From Variibacter gotjawalensis (GTDB lineage: Bacteria > Pseudomonadota > Alphaproteobacteria > Rhizobiales > Xanthobacteraceae): a stretch of DNA of 64,000 nt. The stretch is from positions 248,001 through 312,000 of the forward strand of contig NZ_AP014946.1 in assembly GCF_002355335.1 (NCBI RefSeq), written 5' to 3'. Each line of letters starts with the position of its first letter. Within the stretch, counting starts at the first letter, position 1. Shown here piece by piece: positions 6,326 to 14,523 of this stretch. The notes below the pieces were generated by a model. It had not been told where the DNA came from, ran no database searches, and saw only the letters and a program-made list of their open reading frames with translations. A program made the translations under genes and the position numbers.

Positions 6326-8740
6326 TCAGCGCGAGCCGAACAACTTGTCGATGAACGAGCGTTCTTCCGACGCACCGGAATTTGCCGGCGGGCGATACTG
6401 CGCGCCTTGCTGCGGCACCGAACCGGTCACGCCCGGAATGCCGCCCGGCGGCCGCGGACCGCCACCTGACGGGATTGCACCTGGCGGCACCGGACGCGAG
6501 GGCTGCGCCTGTTGCGGCTGCTGCATCGGATAACGCGGTTGCACGGCCGATGGATGACCGCCGGACGGATACGCCGCCGGCACGGCCGCGGGTGCTCCCG
6601 GCGGCGGCAGCGGCGTGCCTTGATACGGCTGCTGCGGATAGCCCGCCATCGGCGGCTGCGGTGCGAAGCGCATGCCGACACCTGGCAGCTCGACTGGTTG
6701 CGCATTCTGGTGCGCAACCTTCATGAAGCGGCTCCAGATGTCGACCGCGAGGCCGCCGCCCGACGCTTTTTCGGTCGGCGAGGAATCATCGTTGCCGAGC
6801 CAGACACCGGTGACGAGATTGCCCGTGTAGCCGATGAACCAGGCGTCGCGGAAATCCTGCGACGTGCCGGTCTTGCCGGCGGCCTGCCAACCCGGCAAGT
6901 CGGCTTTCTTGGCGGTGCCGGACGTCACCGTCTCGGCCATCATCTGATTCATCATGCCGACGTAGCGCGCTTCGATGATGCGGCCGAGCGAAGCCTGATC
7001 GCGGCGATAGAGAATCTTGGCATTCGCGCCCTTGATGCGCGTGACCACATGCGGCGTCATCATGATCCCGCCGTTGGCGAACGGGACGAACGCCGACGTC
7101 ATCTCGAGCACCGAGACTTCCGACGTGCCGAGTGCGATCGATGCGTTGGGCTCGATCTTCGACGAGATGCCAAGGCGATGCGCGGTCTGCGCAACCGCCT
7201 TCGGGCCGACTTCCATCGTCAAACGCACCGCGACCGTATTGAGCGAAGTCGCCAGCGCGCGCTGCAGCGTTACGGGCCCCGCGTATTGCCGCGTGTAGTT
7301 TTTCGGCTGCCAGCCCTTGATATTCACCGGACTGTCTTCGCGGATCGAGTCGGGCGTCAGGCCGGCTTTTTCGAGTGCGGTAAGATAGACAAACGTCTTG
7401 AACGACGAACCTGGCTGACGGCGCGCCGCCACCGCGCGATTGAACTGGCTCTCCGCGTAATTCTTGCCGCCGACGAGTGCGCGCACAGCACCCTGCGGCG
7501 TGATCGCAACGACAGCGCCTTGCTCGACATCGAGCTTCGCGCCCTTGGCGTTGAGTTCGTCGGCGAGCGCCTTCTCGGCGGCGGCCTGCATCACGGGATC
7601 GATCGTAGTTTCGACCACGATGTCCTGCTCGAAGCGGCCGATGAGATCGTCGAGAACGTCCATCACCCAATCGGCGACGTAGCCGGCAGACCCGCTGCCG
7701 ACAACCGCTTTCGCGACCTTGGCCGGATTGGCCTGCACGGTCTTCGACATCTTCTCGTCGATGAAGCCGGCGTCCTGCATCGCGGCGACGACGAGCAACG
7801 CGCGCTTCGCGGCGCCTTCCGGATTACGCGTCGGCGCGAGGCGCGACGGCGACTGCACCAGACCGGCGAGCATCGCGGCTTCCGCGACCGTAACCTGCCG
7901 CGCGGACTTGCCGAAGTAGCGCTGCGACGCAGCCTCCACACCATAAGCGCCGGAACCAAAATAAACGCGGTTGAGATAGAGATCGAGGAGCTGGTCCTTG
8001 GTGAACTTCCGCTCCAGCCACAGCGCGAGGACGAACTCCTGCGCCTTGCGCTTGAGCGTCCGCTCCTGGGTGAGGAAGAGGTTTTTCGCAAGCTGCTGCG
8101 TCAGCGTCGACGCGCCTTCGCGCATCCGGCCGCGCGTCACGTTCGACACCATCGCGCGCGCGACGCCGATCGGGTCAAGACCGAAGTGGCTATAGAAACG
8201 CCGATCCTCGATCGCGATGAAAGCTTTCGGCAGATAGCCGGGCAGTTCCTTCAGCGGCACCGCAGCGCCGCCCATCTCGCCGCGCGTCGCGAGCGTCGAT
8301 CCGTCGATACCGACGATCTGCACGCTCGGCGGACGCGGCGGAACTTCCAGCGATTGGATCGGCGGCAGATGCGCGAACACCCAGATCAGCATGCCGCCGC
8401 CGGCAAGACCGACCCACAGCATCAACACGGCAGCCCAGTAGAACAGGCGCTTCAGCGGCCCACGGCCGCCACCCGACCCGCCACGGCTCGCTTTGCCGCG
8501 ACCGCTTTTGGTAGCGCGCGCGGAACCACGTGAATCGTCGTTGGCGGCTTTCGGGCTGCGGGAACGGGCAGCGCGCGGCGCTTCGATGTCAGATTCGGAA
8601 GCCGCGCCTTTGGAAGCTTTGCGTTCGGGGGCACCGCCGACGCGGTCTTCGGCATTCAGCCGCAGCTGCATACCGGGCGTCGGCGTCGCGTCGAACAACG
8701 GTTCGCGCCGCTCACCTTTTCGCCGACCAGAGGCCGCCAT
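6326..8740 (-). CDS. Class A penicillin-binding protein (PBP1-type transglycosylase/transpeptidase)
   Basis: This bifunctional peptidoglycan synthase of about 804 residues polymerises glycan strands and cross-links peptides in the periplasm. In order: a basic, disordered cytoplasmic region (residues 1-95); one membrane anchor (FYWAAVLMLWVGLAGGGML); the GT51 transglycosylase with AIEDRRFYSHFG and GASTLTQQLAKNLFL; and the transpeptidase with the SxxK nucleophile in RQPGSSFKT, SxN as TSLNT and KTG as AAGKTGTSQDF. The tail of about 120 residues is rich in Pro, Gln and Gly and ends in ERSFIDKLFG. The ATG at 8738-8740 gives MAASGRRKGERREP; an upstream in-frame start would add 15 residues. It is convergent with parE, five bases apart. 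Confidence 0.95.
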   Translation of the reverse strand: MAASGRRKGERREPLFDATPTPGMQLRLNAEDRVGGAPERKASKGAASESDIEAPRAARSRSPKAANDDSRGSARATKSGRGKASRGGSGGGRGPLKRLFYWAAVLMLWVGLAGGGMLIWVFAHLPPIQSLEVPPRPPSVQIVGIDGSTLATRGEMGGAAVPLKELPGYLPKAFIAIEDRRFYSHFGLDPIGVARAMVSNVTRGRMREGASTLTQQLAKNLFLTQERTLKRKAQEFVLALWLERKFTKDQLLDLYLNRVYFGSGAYGVEAASQRYFGKSARQVTVAEAAMLAGLVQSPSRLAPTRNPEGAAKRALLVVAAMQDAGFIDEKMSKTVQANPAKVAKAVVGSGSAGYVADWVMDVLDDLIGRFEQDIVVETTIDPVMQAAAEKALADELNAKGAKLDVEQGAVVAITPQGAVRALVGGKNYAESQFNRAVAARRQPGSSFKTFVYLTALEKAGLTPDSIREDSPVNIKGWQPKNYTRQYAGPVTLQRALATSLNTVAVRLTMEVGPKAVAQTAHRLGISSKIEPNASIALGTSEVSVLEMTSAFVPFANGGIMMTPHVVTRIKGANAKILYRRDQASLGRIIEARYVGMMNQMMAETVTSGTAKKADLPGWQAAGKTGTSQDFRDAWFIGYTGNLVTGVWLGNDDSSPTEKASGGGLAVDIWSRFMKVAHQNAQPVELPGVGMRFAPQPPMAGYPQQPYQGTPLPPPGAPAAVPAAYPSGGHPSAVQPRYPMQQPQQAQPSRPVPPGAIPSGGGPRPPGGIPGVTGSVPQQGAQYRPPANSGASEERSFIDKLFGSR

Positions 8741-8880
8741 CACTCGAACCCGCCGCAATACATCGCCCGCCCAGAGCGAGCGCAATCAGCAAGCTAAATG
8801 CGGCGGTTTAAGGGGTGGTTAAGTAAAGCAGACTTGGCGGTCCACACACGTAAAGATTGCTGTGAATGAGTCATAGCTAA

Positions 8881-8896
8881 CGATCGTTAACGATCG
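8881..8896. repeat. 16-bp perfect palindrome at the 3' end of the CHMI-family gene
   Basis: CGATCGTTAACGATCG is its own reverse complement and overlaps the stop codon region of the gene on the minus strand. No T-run follows, so it is not an obvious intrinsic terminator. The palindrome may be chance in GC-rich DNA or a protein-binding site. Confidence 0.3.
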
Positions 8897-9285
8897 GCTT
8901 TAGGACGCCGCAGCCGGTCATGCATGACATTGCGCTTCCAGCTGAAATCCGGATCGATCTCGCGGATCTCAAGCGTTAACGCGAAATGTGGCGACGCGAA
9001 CAGCGGCGCGCACAGCGTCGACACCGCCGCGAAGATCGATTCGCCGAGCCGCTGCCGGGCTTCGCGCGGCCGCCCCGCCTCCATCCGGAGCGTCAGATCG
9101 ATGATCGCGTTGTCGGGATGATCGTCCGCGATCGCGAACGTATCGAGCCGGATTGCGCGAACTTTCAGCGCGCCTTCGCGAAACAGTCCCGATGCCAGCG
9201 CCGCGAGTCGCACCGCATTGCAGAGAGCCTTGAGATCGATTCGGCCTTCAACATTCGCCGAGTACTCAAAAATAAGATGCGGCAT
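8887..9285 (-). CDS. 5-carboxymethyl-2-hydroxymuconate delta-isomerase family protein
   Basis: This 132-residue protein belongs to the CHMI branch of the tautomerase superfamily, whose founding member (HpaF) isomerises a homoprotocatechuate ring-cleavage product. It starts MPHLIFEYSAN, so Pro2 would be the catalytic base after removal of Met, followed by the family's H-x-x-x-E-Y-S pattern. The ATG has GGGGTGG upstream. No other homoprotocatechuate pathway genes are nearby, so the substrate is uncertain and the protein may be a stand-alone tautomerase. It lies upstream of the PBP gene and downstream of glnD on the same strand. Confidence 0.85.
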   Translation of the reverse strand: MPHLIFEYSANVEGRIDLKALCNAVRLAALASGLFREGALKVRAIRLDTFAIADDHPDNAIIDLTLRMEAGRPREARQRLGESIFAAVSTLCAPLFASPHFALTLEIREIDPDFSWKRNVMHDRLRRPKADR

Positions 9286-9335
9286 TGCACCACCCCGGAA
9301 TAATGCCCGGAGACTAACACAACCATTCCGCGAAG

Positions 9336-12098
9336 TTAGTCTGCTTTTCGTTCGAAGAGGTGCAGCAGCGCCCGCTTGATAGCCGCTTGCCGCTGCGGCG
9401 CGGCGATCTTCGCGCCCATCAAATCGGTCACGTAGAACACGTCGACGGCGCGCTCGCCGAACGTCGCGACATGCGCCGACGCGATGTTGAGGTTGAGCTT
9501 CGAGAGCGTCGCGGTGAGTTCGTAGAGCAGGCCCGGCCGGTCGAGGCCGGTGACCTCGATCACCGTGTAGCGGTTCGACCAGGAATTCTGGATCAGCACC
9601 GTGGGCTCCAACGCGAAGGCCCGGATGCGCCCACGGCCGGCGGCACGCTTGGCAACGACTTCCGGCAGCCGCATCTCGCCCGCGAGCGCCTTCTCGATCG
9701 TGTCGGCGATGCGCGTCGCGCGGCGTTCCTCGTCGTGATCTTCCGGGAACTCGCGCGTGATCGTGATGGTGTCGAGCGCAAGCCCGTCGGTCGTCGTGTA
9801 GATCTGCGCGTCGACAATGTTGGCACCGCCCGCCGCGCAGGCACCCGCGATGATCGAGAGCAGGCGCGGATGGTCGGGCGCAAGCACGATCAGCTCGGTG
9901 ACGCCGCGTGATTTATCAATCGCGACGCGTGTCGCGAGCTTCTTCTGCGCAACGTCGGCGGCTCGCATGAACCGCGCATGCGCGATCTTGGCTTCGAGGT
10001 CGACCTTGAGCCAGTAGGCCGGATATTGCCGCACGATATAGGCTTCGACGGCTTCGCTCGGCCAATCCTTCAGATTGATGCGGAACTCCTGCTGGGAAGC
10101 ATCGACGCGTTGCTGGCGATTGACCTCGGAGAAGCCGCCGGTGAGCACCGGTTCGGTCTCGTAGTAGAGCGTGCGCAAAAGCTGCGCCTTCCAAGAATTC
10201 CACACGCCCGGGCCTACCGCGCGAATGTCGGCCGTCGTCAGGATGGTGAGCAATTTCAGACGCTCGAGCGACTGCACGACAGCCGCGAAATTCTCGATCG
10301 TCTTGCGATCCGACAAATCGCGCGACTGCGCGATCGTCGACATCGTCAAATGCTCTTGGATCAGCCACGCGAGGAGATCCGTCGCGCCCGCGTTGAGACC
10401 GAAGCGTGGCCCAAGCCTGCGCGCGACTTTCGCGCCCGCGATCGAATGATCCTCCGGCCGCCCCTTAGCGATATCGTGCAGGAACAGCGCGACGAACAGC
10501 ACGCGGCGATGCTCCGGCTGGATCGATTTTACGAGCTCGTTGGCGAGCCCAAGCTCCGGCTGATCGCCGCGCTCCATCGCGGCCAGAATTCCGATGCAGC
10601 GCAGGAGATGCTCATCGACCGTGTAGTGATGATACATATTGAACTGCATCATCGCGACGACGCGTCCGAAATCCGGAATGAATTTTCCGAGCACGCCGCC
10701 TTCGTTCATGCGGCGCAGAACAATCTCGGCTTCTTCCGACGTCAGGATTTCGACGAACAATTTATTGGCTTCGACGCTATCGCGCAGATCGCTGTCGATC
10801 AGCTTAAGCGACCGCGTGATGAGCCGCATCGTGTCCGGATGGAAAGCGAGGTTATGTTTCTGCGCCAAGCGGAACATGCGGATCAGATTGACGGGATCGC
10901 GCTGAAACACATCGGCGTGTGCCGCCATGATGCGATTCTTGTCGACGACGAAATCGTCGCTCTCGCGCAGCGTCCTGATCGCGCGCGGGCGGATGCGCGC
11001 AACGAGCCGGTTGAGCATCGGCTGCGGTTTTGCCTGACGATCTTCCAGATGCGCGCACAGGATCGCGGTCAAATCGCCGACGTCCTTCGCCATCAGGAAG
11101 TAGTGCTTCATGAAGCGCTCGACGTCCTGCTGGCCCGGATGCTCCGTGTAGCCGAGCCGCACCGCGATCTCGCGCTGGATGTCGAACGACAGCCGCTCTT
11201 CCGCACGGCCCGCGACGAAATGGATGTGGCAGCGCACCGACCAGAGGAAATCTTCGCAGCGGCGGAAGATGCGGTATTCGGTGCGATCGAACACACCCTT
11301 CTGCACGAGCTGCTCGGTCTCGCCGACCTGGTAGACGTATTTCGCGATCCAGAACAGCGCATGCAGATCGCGGAGGCCACCCTTGCCTTCCTTGACGTTC
11401 GGCTCGACCAGATAGCGTGATTGACCACCGCGGCGGTGCCGCTCTTCGCGCTCCTGCAGCTTCGCCTCGACGAAGTCGGGGCCAGTGCCCTGCACGACGT
11501 CTTTCTGGAAGCGCGTTTGCAATTCGTCGAACAGCGTCTTGTTGCCGAGGATGTAGCGCGCTTCGAGGAGACCAGTGCGGATCGTCATGTCGGCTTTCGC
11601 CTGCCGCACGCATTCGTCGATCGAACGCGTCGCGTGACCGACCGTCAGCCCCATGTCCCACAGGCAATAGAGAATGCTCTCTGCGATCTGCTCGCCCCAC
11701 GCGGTCTGCTTGTACGGAAGCAGAAACAACAGATCGATGTCGGAGAACGGCGCCATCAACCCGCGACCGTAACCGCCGGTCGCGACGATCGCCATGCGCT
11801 CGGCGTCCGACTGATTTTCCGACGGATAGAGATGCTCCCGCGTAAAATCGTAGACGGCGCGGATGATAGCATCGTGCATCTCGCACAGCCGCTCAGCGCA
11901 GCCACGCCCGTGGCGATCCTGCAGGAGCAGCCGCTCGGCTTCCTTTTTCGCCGCGATCAGACGCGCTTTGAGATGCTGCGATACCGCCGTGCGCAGTTCG
12001 GAATCGCGATGCTTGCGGGCAAGCTCGGCAAGCTCGGACGCGAGTTGAGCGGGGTCGAGCAATTCTGGTTCAGGCGTTTTTAGTGCGGCGACCGACAT
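9336..12098 (-). CDS. glnD: Bifunctional uridylyltransferase/uridylyl-removing enzyme (PII modification)
   Basis: GlnD senses glutamine and adds or removes UMP on PII proteins, the first switch of nitrogen control. The protein is about 920 residues. It has the nucleotidyltransferase motif GGYGRGLMAPFSDIDLLFL near residue 105, a linker containing YLVEPNVKEGKGGLRDLH, the HD-domain hydrolase site with FLHDIAKGRPEDHS near residue 500, and two C-terminal ACT domains (VLAPDHPRLLSIIAGACAA and VTGLDRPGLLYELTATLS). I prefer the ATG at 12096-12098, which has GGAAG six bases upstream; the longer frame would add 12 residues. gltBD in the same window is a likely downstream beneficiary of this regulation. 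Confidence 0.97.
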   Translation of the reverse strand: MSVAALKTPEPELLDPAQLASELAELARKHRDSELRTAVSQHLKARLIAAKKEAERLLLQDRHGRGCAERLCEMHDAIIRAVYDFTREHLYPSENQSDAERMAIVATGGYGRGLMAPFSDIDLLFLLPYKQTAWGEQIAESILYCLWDMGLTVGHATRSIDECVRQAKADMTIRTGLLEARYILGNKTLFDELQTRFQKDVVQGTGPDFVEAKLQEREERHRRGGQSRYLVEPNVKEGKGGLRDLHALFWIAKYVYQVGETEQLVQKGVFDRTEYRIFRRCEDFLWSVRCHIHFVAGRAEERLSFDIQREIAVRLGYTEHPGQQDVERFMKHYFLMAKDVGDLTAILCAHLEDRQAKPQPMLNRLVARIRPRAIRTLRESDDFVVDKNRIMAAHADVFQRDPVNLIRMFRLAQKHNLAFHPDTMRLITRSLKLIDSDLRDSVEANKLFVEILTSEEAEIVLRRMNEGGVLGKFIPDFGRVVAMMQFNMYHHYTVDEHLLRCIGILAAMERGDQPELGLANELVKSIQPEHRRVLFVALFLHDIAKGRPEDHSIAGAKVARRLGPRFGLNAGATDLLAWLIQEHLTMSTIAQSRDLSDRKTIENFAAVVQSLERLKLLTILTTADIRAVGPGVWNSWKAQLLRTLYYETEPVLTGGFSEVNRQQRVDASQQEFRINLKDWPSEAVEAYIVRQYPAYWLKVDLEAKIAHARFMRAADVAQKKLATRVAIDKSRGVTELIVLAPDHPRLLSIIAGACAAGGANIVDAQIYTTTDGLALDTITITREFPEDHDEERRATRIADTIEKALAGEMRLPEVVAKRAAGRGRIRAFALEPTVLIQNSWSNRYTVIEVTGLDRPGLLYELTATLSKLNLNIASAHVATFGERAVDVFYVTDLMGAKIAAPQRQAAIKRALLHLFERKAD

Positions 12099-12337
12099 GG
12101 AGTCTTCCGTACCGAAGCCGCGACCACCTGTCATGCCGGATGATTGTGCGAACGCTTCGCCATCAAACGATTTCTGACACCAGCCACGGTGAGGACCGTT
12201 CGGAGTACAGAACTAATTCGAGCCCCGACGCCTCAGTTGGAGAATATTCTTCTACAACCGGGATGCGAGAGAGAAACGCTCTCGCGCTCTGTCGAACCGG
12301 TTTGACGACCGCCCGAAAAGCTCATAAATGACTGAAC

Positions 12338-12390
12338 AGCGCCGATTTGAGCGACAGCTTGCGGGCGCTTAACAAATGCAGCTAAAGCGG
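12338..12390 (+). promoter_or_regulatory. SAM-II riboswitch (metA/alpha-type SAM aptamer)
   Basis: The segment matches the SAM-II aptamer nearly throughout. P1 is AGCGCC (12338-12343) paired with GGCGCT (12364-12369). Just after the 5' arm comes GATTTGA, the counterpart of the conserved GAUUUAA. The TTGC in the loop (12359-12362) can pair with GCAG (12379-12382) to form the pseudoknot helix P2. The 3' strand carries the invariant AAATGCAGCTAAA (12374-12386), followed by GCGG. Relative to the well-known environmental SAM-II sequence, P1 and P2 differ by changes that keep pairing. It lies 105 bases upstream of the ABC substrate-binding protein start. Binding of S-adenosylmethionine would be expected to lower expression of the transporter. 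Confidence 0.85.
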
Positions 12391-12495
12391 CTGGGGTGCC
12401 CGGACGCGACGCTGAGTTGGCGGGCAACCCCCGCCTCCCATCCTGGGTTTCGTTCTTCAAAAGAAACGAACGCCCAAACGATTAGGAGGTCTTCG
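12391..12495 (+). promoter_or_regulatory. Leader between the SAM-II aptamer and the transporter start, with two hairpins
   Basis: Hairpin 1 is GGCGGG (12419-12424) with CCCGCC (12430-12435). Hairpin 2 is TTCGTT-CTT (12449-12457) with AAG-A-AACGAA (12461-12470), with one bulged A. Neither is followed by a U-run, so simple intrinsic termination is not evident. The Shine-Dalgarno AGGAGG follows at 12484-12489. SAM-II aptamers often sit directly against the Shine-Dalgarno; here about 95 bases intervene, so the expression platform must work differently or include these hairpins. The stretch 12099-12337 between the glnD start and the aptamer has no gene I can support. Confidence 0.5.
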
Positions 12496-13464
12496 ATGAC
12501 CCTGTTTTCGCGCCGTTCTCTCCTCGCCTCCGCTTTCGCAGTCGGCCTGCTACCGTCGAGCGTGCTGTTTGCCGCCGACAAGCCGAAGGAAATCCGCATC
12601 GATTGGGCAACCTACAATCCGATCTCGATCGTGTTGAAGGACCGCGGCCTGCTCGAAAAGGAATTCGCCAAGGACGGCATCACGATCCGCTGGGTCCAGT
12701 CGGCCGGCTCCAACAAGGCGCTCGAATTCCTCAACGCCTCCTCGATCGACTTCGGCTCGACCGCAGGCTCGGCGGCCCTCGTCGCCCGCATCAACGGCAA
12801 CCCGATCAAATCGATCTACGTCTATTCGCGTCCCGAATGGACCGCGCTGGTCACCGCGAAGGGCTCGCCGATCACCAAGATCGAGGACCTGAAGGGTAAG
12901 CGCGTCGCCGTCACGCGCGGCACCGACCCGCACATCTTCCTGGTCCGCGCGCTCGCCAGCGTCGGCCTCTCCGAAAAGGACATCACGCCGGTGCTGCTGC
13001 AGCACGCCGACGGTAAGACTGCGCTGATCCGCGGCGACGTCGCGGCCTGGGCCGGCCTCGATCCGATGATGGCGCAGGCCGAAGTCGAGGACGGTGCGCA
13101 GCTGTTCTACCGCAACGCCGCCGCCAACACCTGGGGCATCCTCAACGTGCGCGAAGCGTTCCTCAAGGATCATCCGGAACTCGTCGCCCGAGTGCTGAAA
13201 GTCTACGAGGAAGCCCGCAAGTCGGCGAGCTACGACGACGTGAAGAAGGCCTTCATCGCCGTCACAAAGCTGCCGGAAGCCGTCGTGGACAAGCAGCTCA
13301 AAGAGCGCACCGAGCTGACCCATTCGAAGATCGGCGCGCCGCAGAAGGAGACCATCCTCGCGGCTGGCCTCGCGCTGCAGCAGGCCGGCGTCATCGACGC
13401 CAAGGTCGACGTGAAGGCAACCGTCGACGCGCTGATCGACGAGAATGTTCCGCTGACGAATTAA
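12496..13464 (+). CDS. ABC transporter substrate-binding protein, SsuA/TauA (NitT/TauT) type, SAM-riboswitch controlled
   Basis: This is a 322-residue periplasmic binding protein. The N terminus FSRRSLLASAFAVGLLPSS fits a twin-arginine-like signal peptide, with cleavage probably after VLFAA. The mature part opens with KEIRIDWATYNPISIVLKDRGLLEKEF and has the family's SAGSNKALEFLNASSIDFGST and DLKGKRVAVTRGTDPHIFL, as in aliphatic sulfonate and taurine binders. The ATG at 12496 follows AGGAGG; longer frames upstream run through the riboswitch and are not translated. Its permease and ATPase follow after a 220-base gap holding a repeat. Control by a SAM-II riboswitch points to an organosulfur or methionine-related substrate rather than nitrate or a thiamine precursor; this is inference. 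Confidence 0.92.
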   Translation: MTLFSRRSLLASAFAVGLLPSSVLFAADKPKEIRIDWATYNPISIVLKDRGLLEKEFAKDGITIRWVQSAGSNKALEFLNASSIDFGSTAGSAALVARINGNPIKSIYVYSRPEWTALVTAKGSPITKIEDLKGKRVAVTRGTDPHIFLVRALASVGLSEKDITPVLLQHADGKTALIRGDVAAWAGLDPMMAQAEVEDGAQLFYRNAAANTWGILNVREAFLKDHPELVARVLKVYEEARKSASYDDVKKAFIAVTKLPEAVVDKQLKERTELTHSKIGAPQKETILAAGLALQQAGVIDAKVDVKATVDALIDENVPLTN

Positions 13465-13494
13465 GTAACGCTATCGGTTTGCTTGGGGCACGAT

Positions 13495-13626
13495 CCCTCT
13501 CCCGTTCACGGGAGAGGGTGGTTTGCGGCGCGCAAAGCGCGCTACGCAAACCGGGTGAGGGGAATTCTTGAGCTCTGGGTTTGCGGCCTGCCCTCACCCC
13601 AACCCTCTCCCGCAAGCGGGAGAGGG
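13495..13626. repeat. Composite palindromic repeat (CCCTCTCCCG family)
   Basis: The space between the binding-protein and permease genes contains nested inverted repeats. CCCTCTCCCG-ttca-CGGGAGAGGG (13495-13518) and CCCTCTCCCGC-aa-GCGGGAGAGGG (13603-13626) lie at the ends. GGTTTGCG..CGCAAACC and GGGTGAGGGG..CCCTCACC lie between. Similar units are common between genes in Rhizobiales. The first hairpin may partly terminate or protect the transcript, which would favour high levels of the binding protein over the membrane parts. Confidence 0.8.
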
Positions 13627-13683
13627 AGCGCCGACGCCCTACATCCATGACGACCTAGTCCATTTGCAATTTCGGCCTTCCCC

Positions 13684-14523
13684 ATGTCTTTAGCCGCCAT
13701 GACCGTCACGGCCGAACGCCAAGCAGCAACCAGCGGCGCCACCGCGCGCGGATTGTCGACCGCGTCGAAGTGGCTCCTCGGTCTTGTCCTGCCGGTCGGC
13801 CTTGGCCTCATCTGGGAACTCTGCGTCCGCTCCGGCCTCTCCAACGGCCGCCTCGTGCCGCCGCCGTCGGTGATCTTCGCGACGCTTTCCGAGCTTGCGC
13901 GCACCGGCGAACTCTGGCGCCACGCCTCGGCAACCATCTGGCGCGTCGCGCTCGGCTTCATCCTTGGCACCGTCGCCGGCACGTTGCTCGGCGCGCTCAC
14001 GGGCTATTCCACATTCGCCAACCGCCTGCTCGATCCGACGCTGCAGGCACTCCGCGCCATCCCGTCGATCGCCTGGGTGCCGCTCTTCATTCTCTGGCTC
14101 GGCATCTTCGAGGAATCGAAGATCACGCTCATCGCGGTCGGCGTCTTTTTCCCGGTCTATCTCGGTGTGATGGGTGCGATCCTCTCGGTCGATCGCAAGA
14201 TCGTCGAAGTCGGCCGCATCTTCCGCCTCTCCGGCCCCGCGCTGGTGCGCCGCATCCTGCTGCCCGCCGTGCTGCCGTCCTACATCGTATCGCTACGTTC
14301 CGGCCTCGGCCTCGGTTGGATGTTCGTCGTCGCCGCCGAATTCATGGGTGCGTCGGAAGGCCTCGGCTTCCTCCTGATCGACGGCCAGCAGCTCGGCAAA
14401 CCGGCGCAGATCGTCGCTGCCATCATTGCCTTCGCGGTGCTCGGCAAGGCAACCGACACGCTGCTGGCGCTCGGCTCTGCACCCTTCCTGCGCTGGCAGG
14501 ACGCTTACGGAGCGCGCGGCTGA
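13684..14523 (+). CDS. ABC transporter permease, SsuC/TauC type
   Basis: This is a 279-residue inner-membrane permease with about six transmembrane segments. After a polar N terminus comes the first segment (LLGLVLPVGLGLIWELCV). The conserved BPD_transp_1 region includes TLQALRAIPSIAWVPLFILWLGIFEESKI and the EAA-like coupling loop VDRKIVEVGRIFRLSGPALVRRILLPAVLP, which docks on the ATPase. The C-terminal ALGSAPFLRWQD is typical of SsuC. Its stop codon TGA overlaps the start of the ATPase gene (TGATG). It belongs with the binding protein at 12496 and so to the SAM-II controlled unit unless the repeat upstream contains a promoter. Confidence 0.92.
   Translation: MSLAAMTVTAERQAATSGATARGLSTASKWLLGLVLPVGLGLIWELCVRSGLSNGRLVPPPSVIFATLSELARTGELWRHASATIWRVALGFILGTVAGTLLGALTGYSTFANRLLDPTLQALRAIPSIAWVPLFILWLGIFEESKITLIAVGVFFPVYLGVMGAILSVDRKIVEVGRIFRLSGPALVRRILLPAVLPSYIVSLRSGLGLGWMFVVAAEFMGASEGLGFLLIDGQQLGKPAQIVAAIIAFAVLGKATDTLLALGSAPFLRWQDAYGARG

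Noticed and set aside
6512-8533. A 673-codon open frame opposite the penicillin-binding protein gene
   Set aside because: Same antisense artefact; composition dominated by Arg and His, no ribosome-binding site or domain.
8881-8896. Intrinsic terminator for the CHMI-family gene
   Set aside because: The palindrome is good but no T-run follows on either strand.
12376-12495. N-terminal extension of the substrate-binding protein
   Set aside because: An in-frame ATG at 12376 would add 40 residues, but this stretch overlaps the riboswitch, lacks a signal peptide, and a perfect AGGAGG precedes the ATG at 12496.
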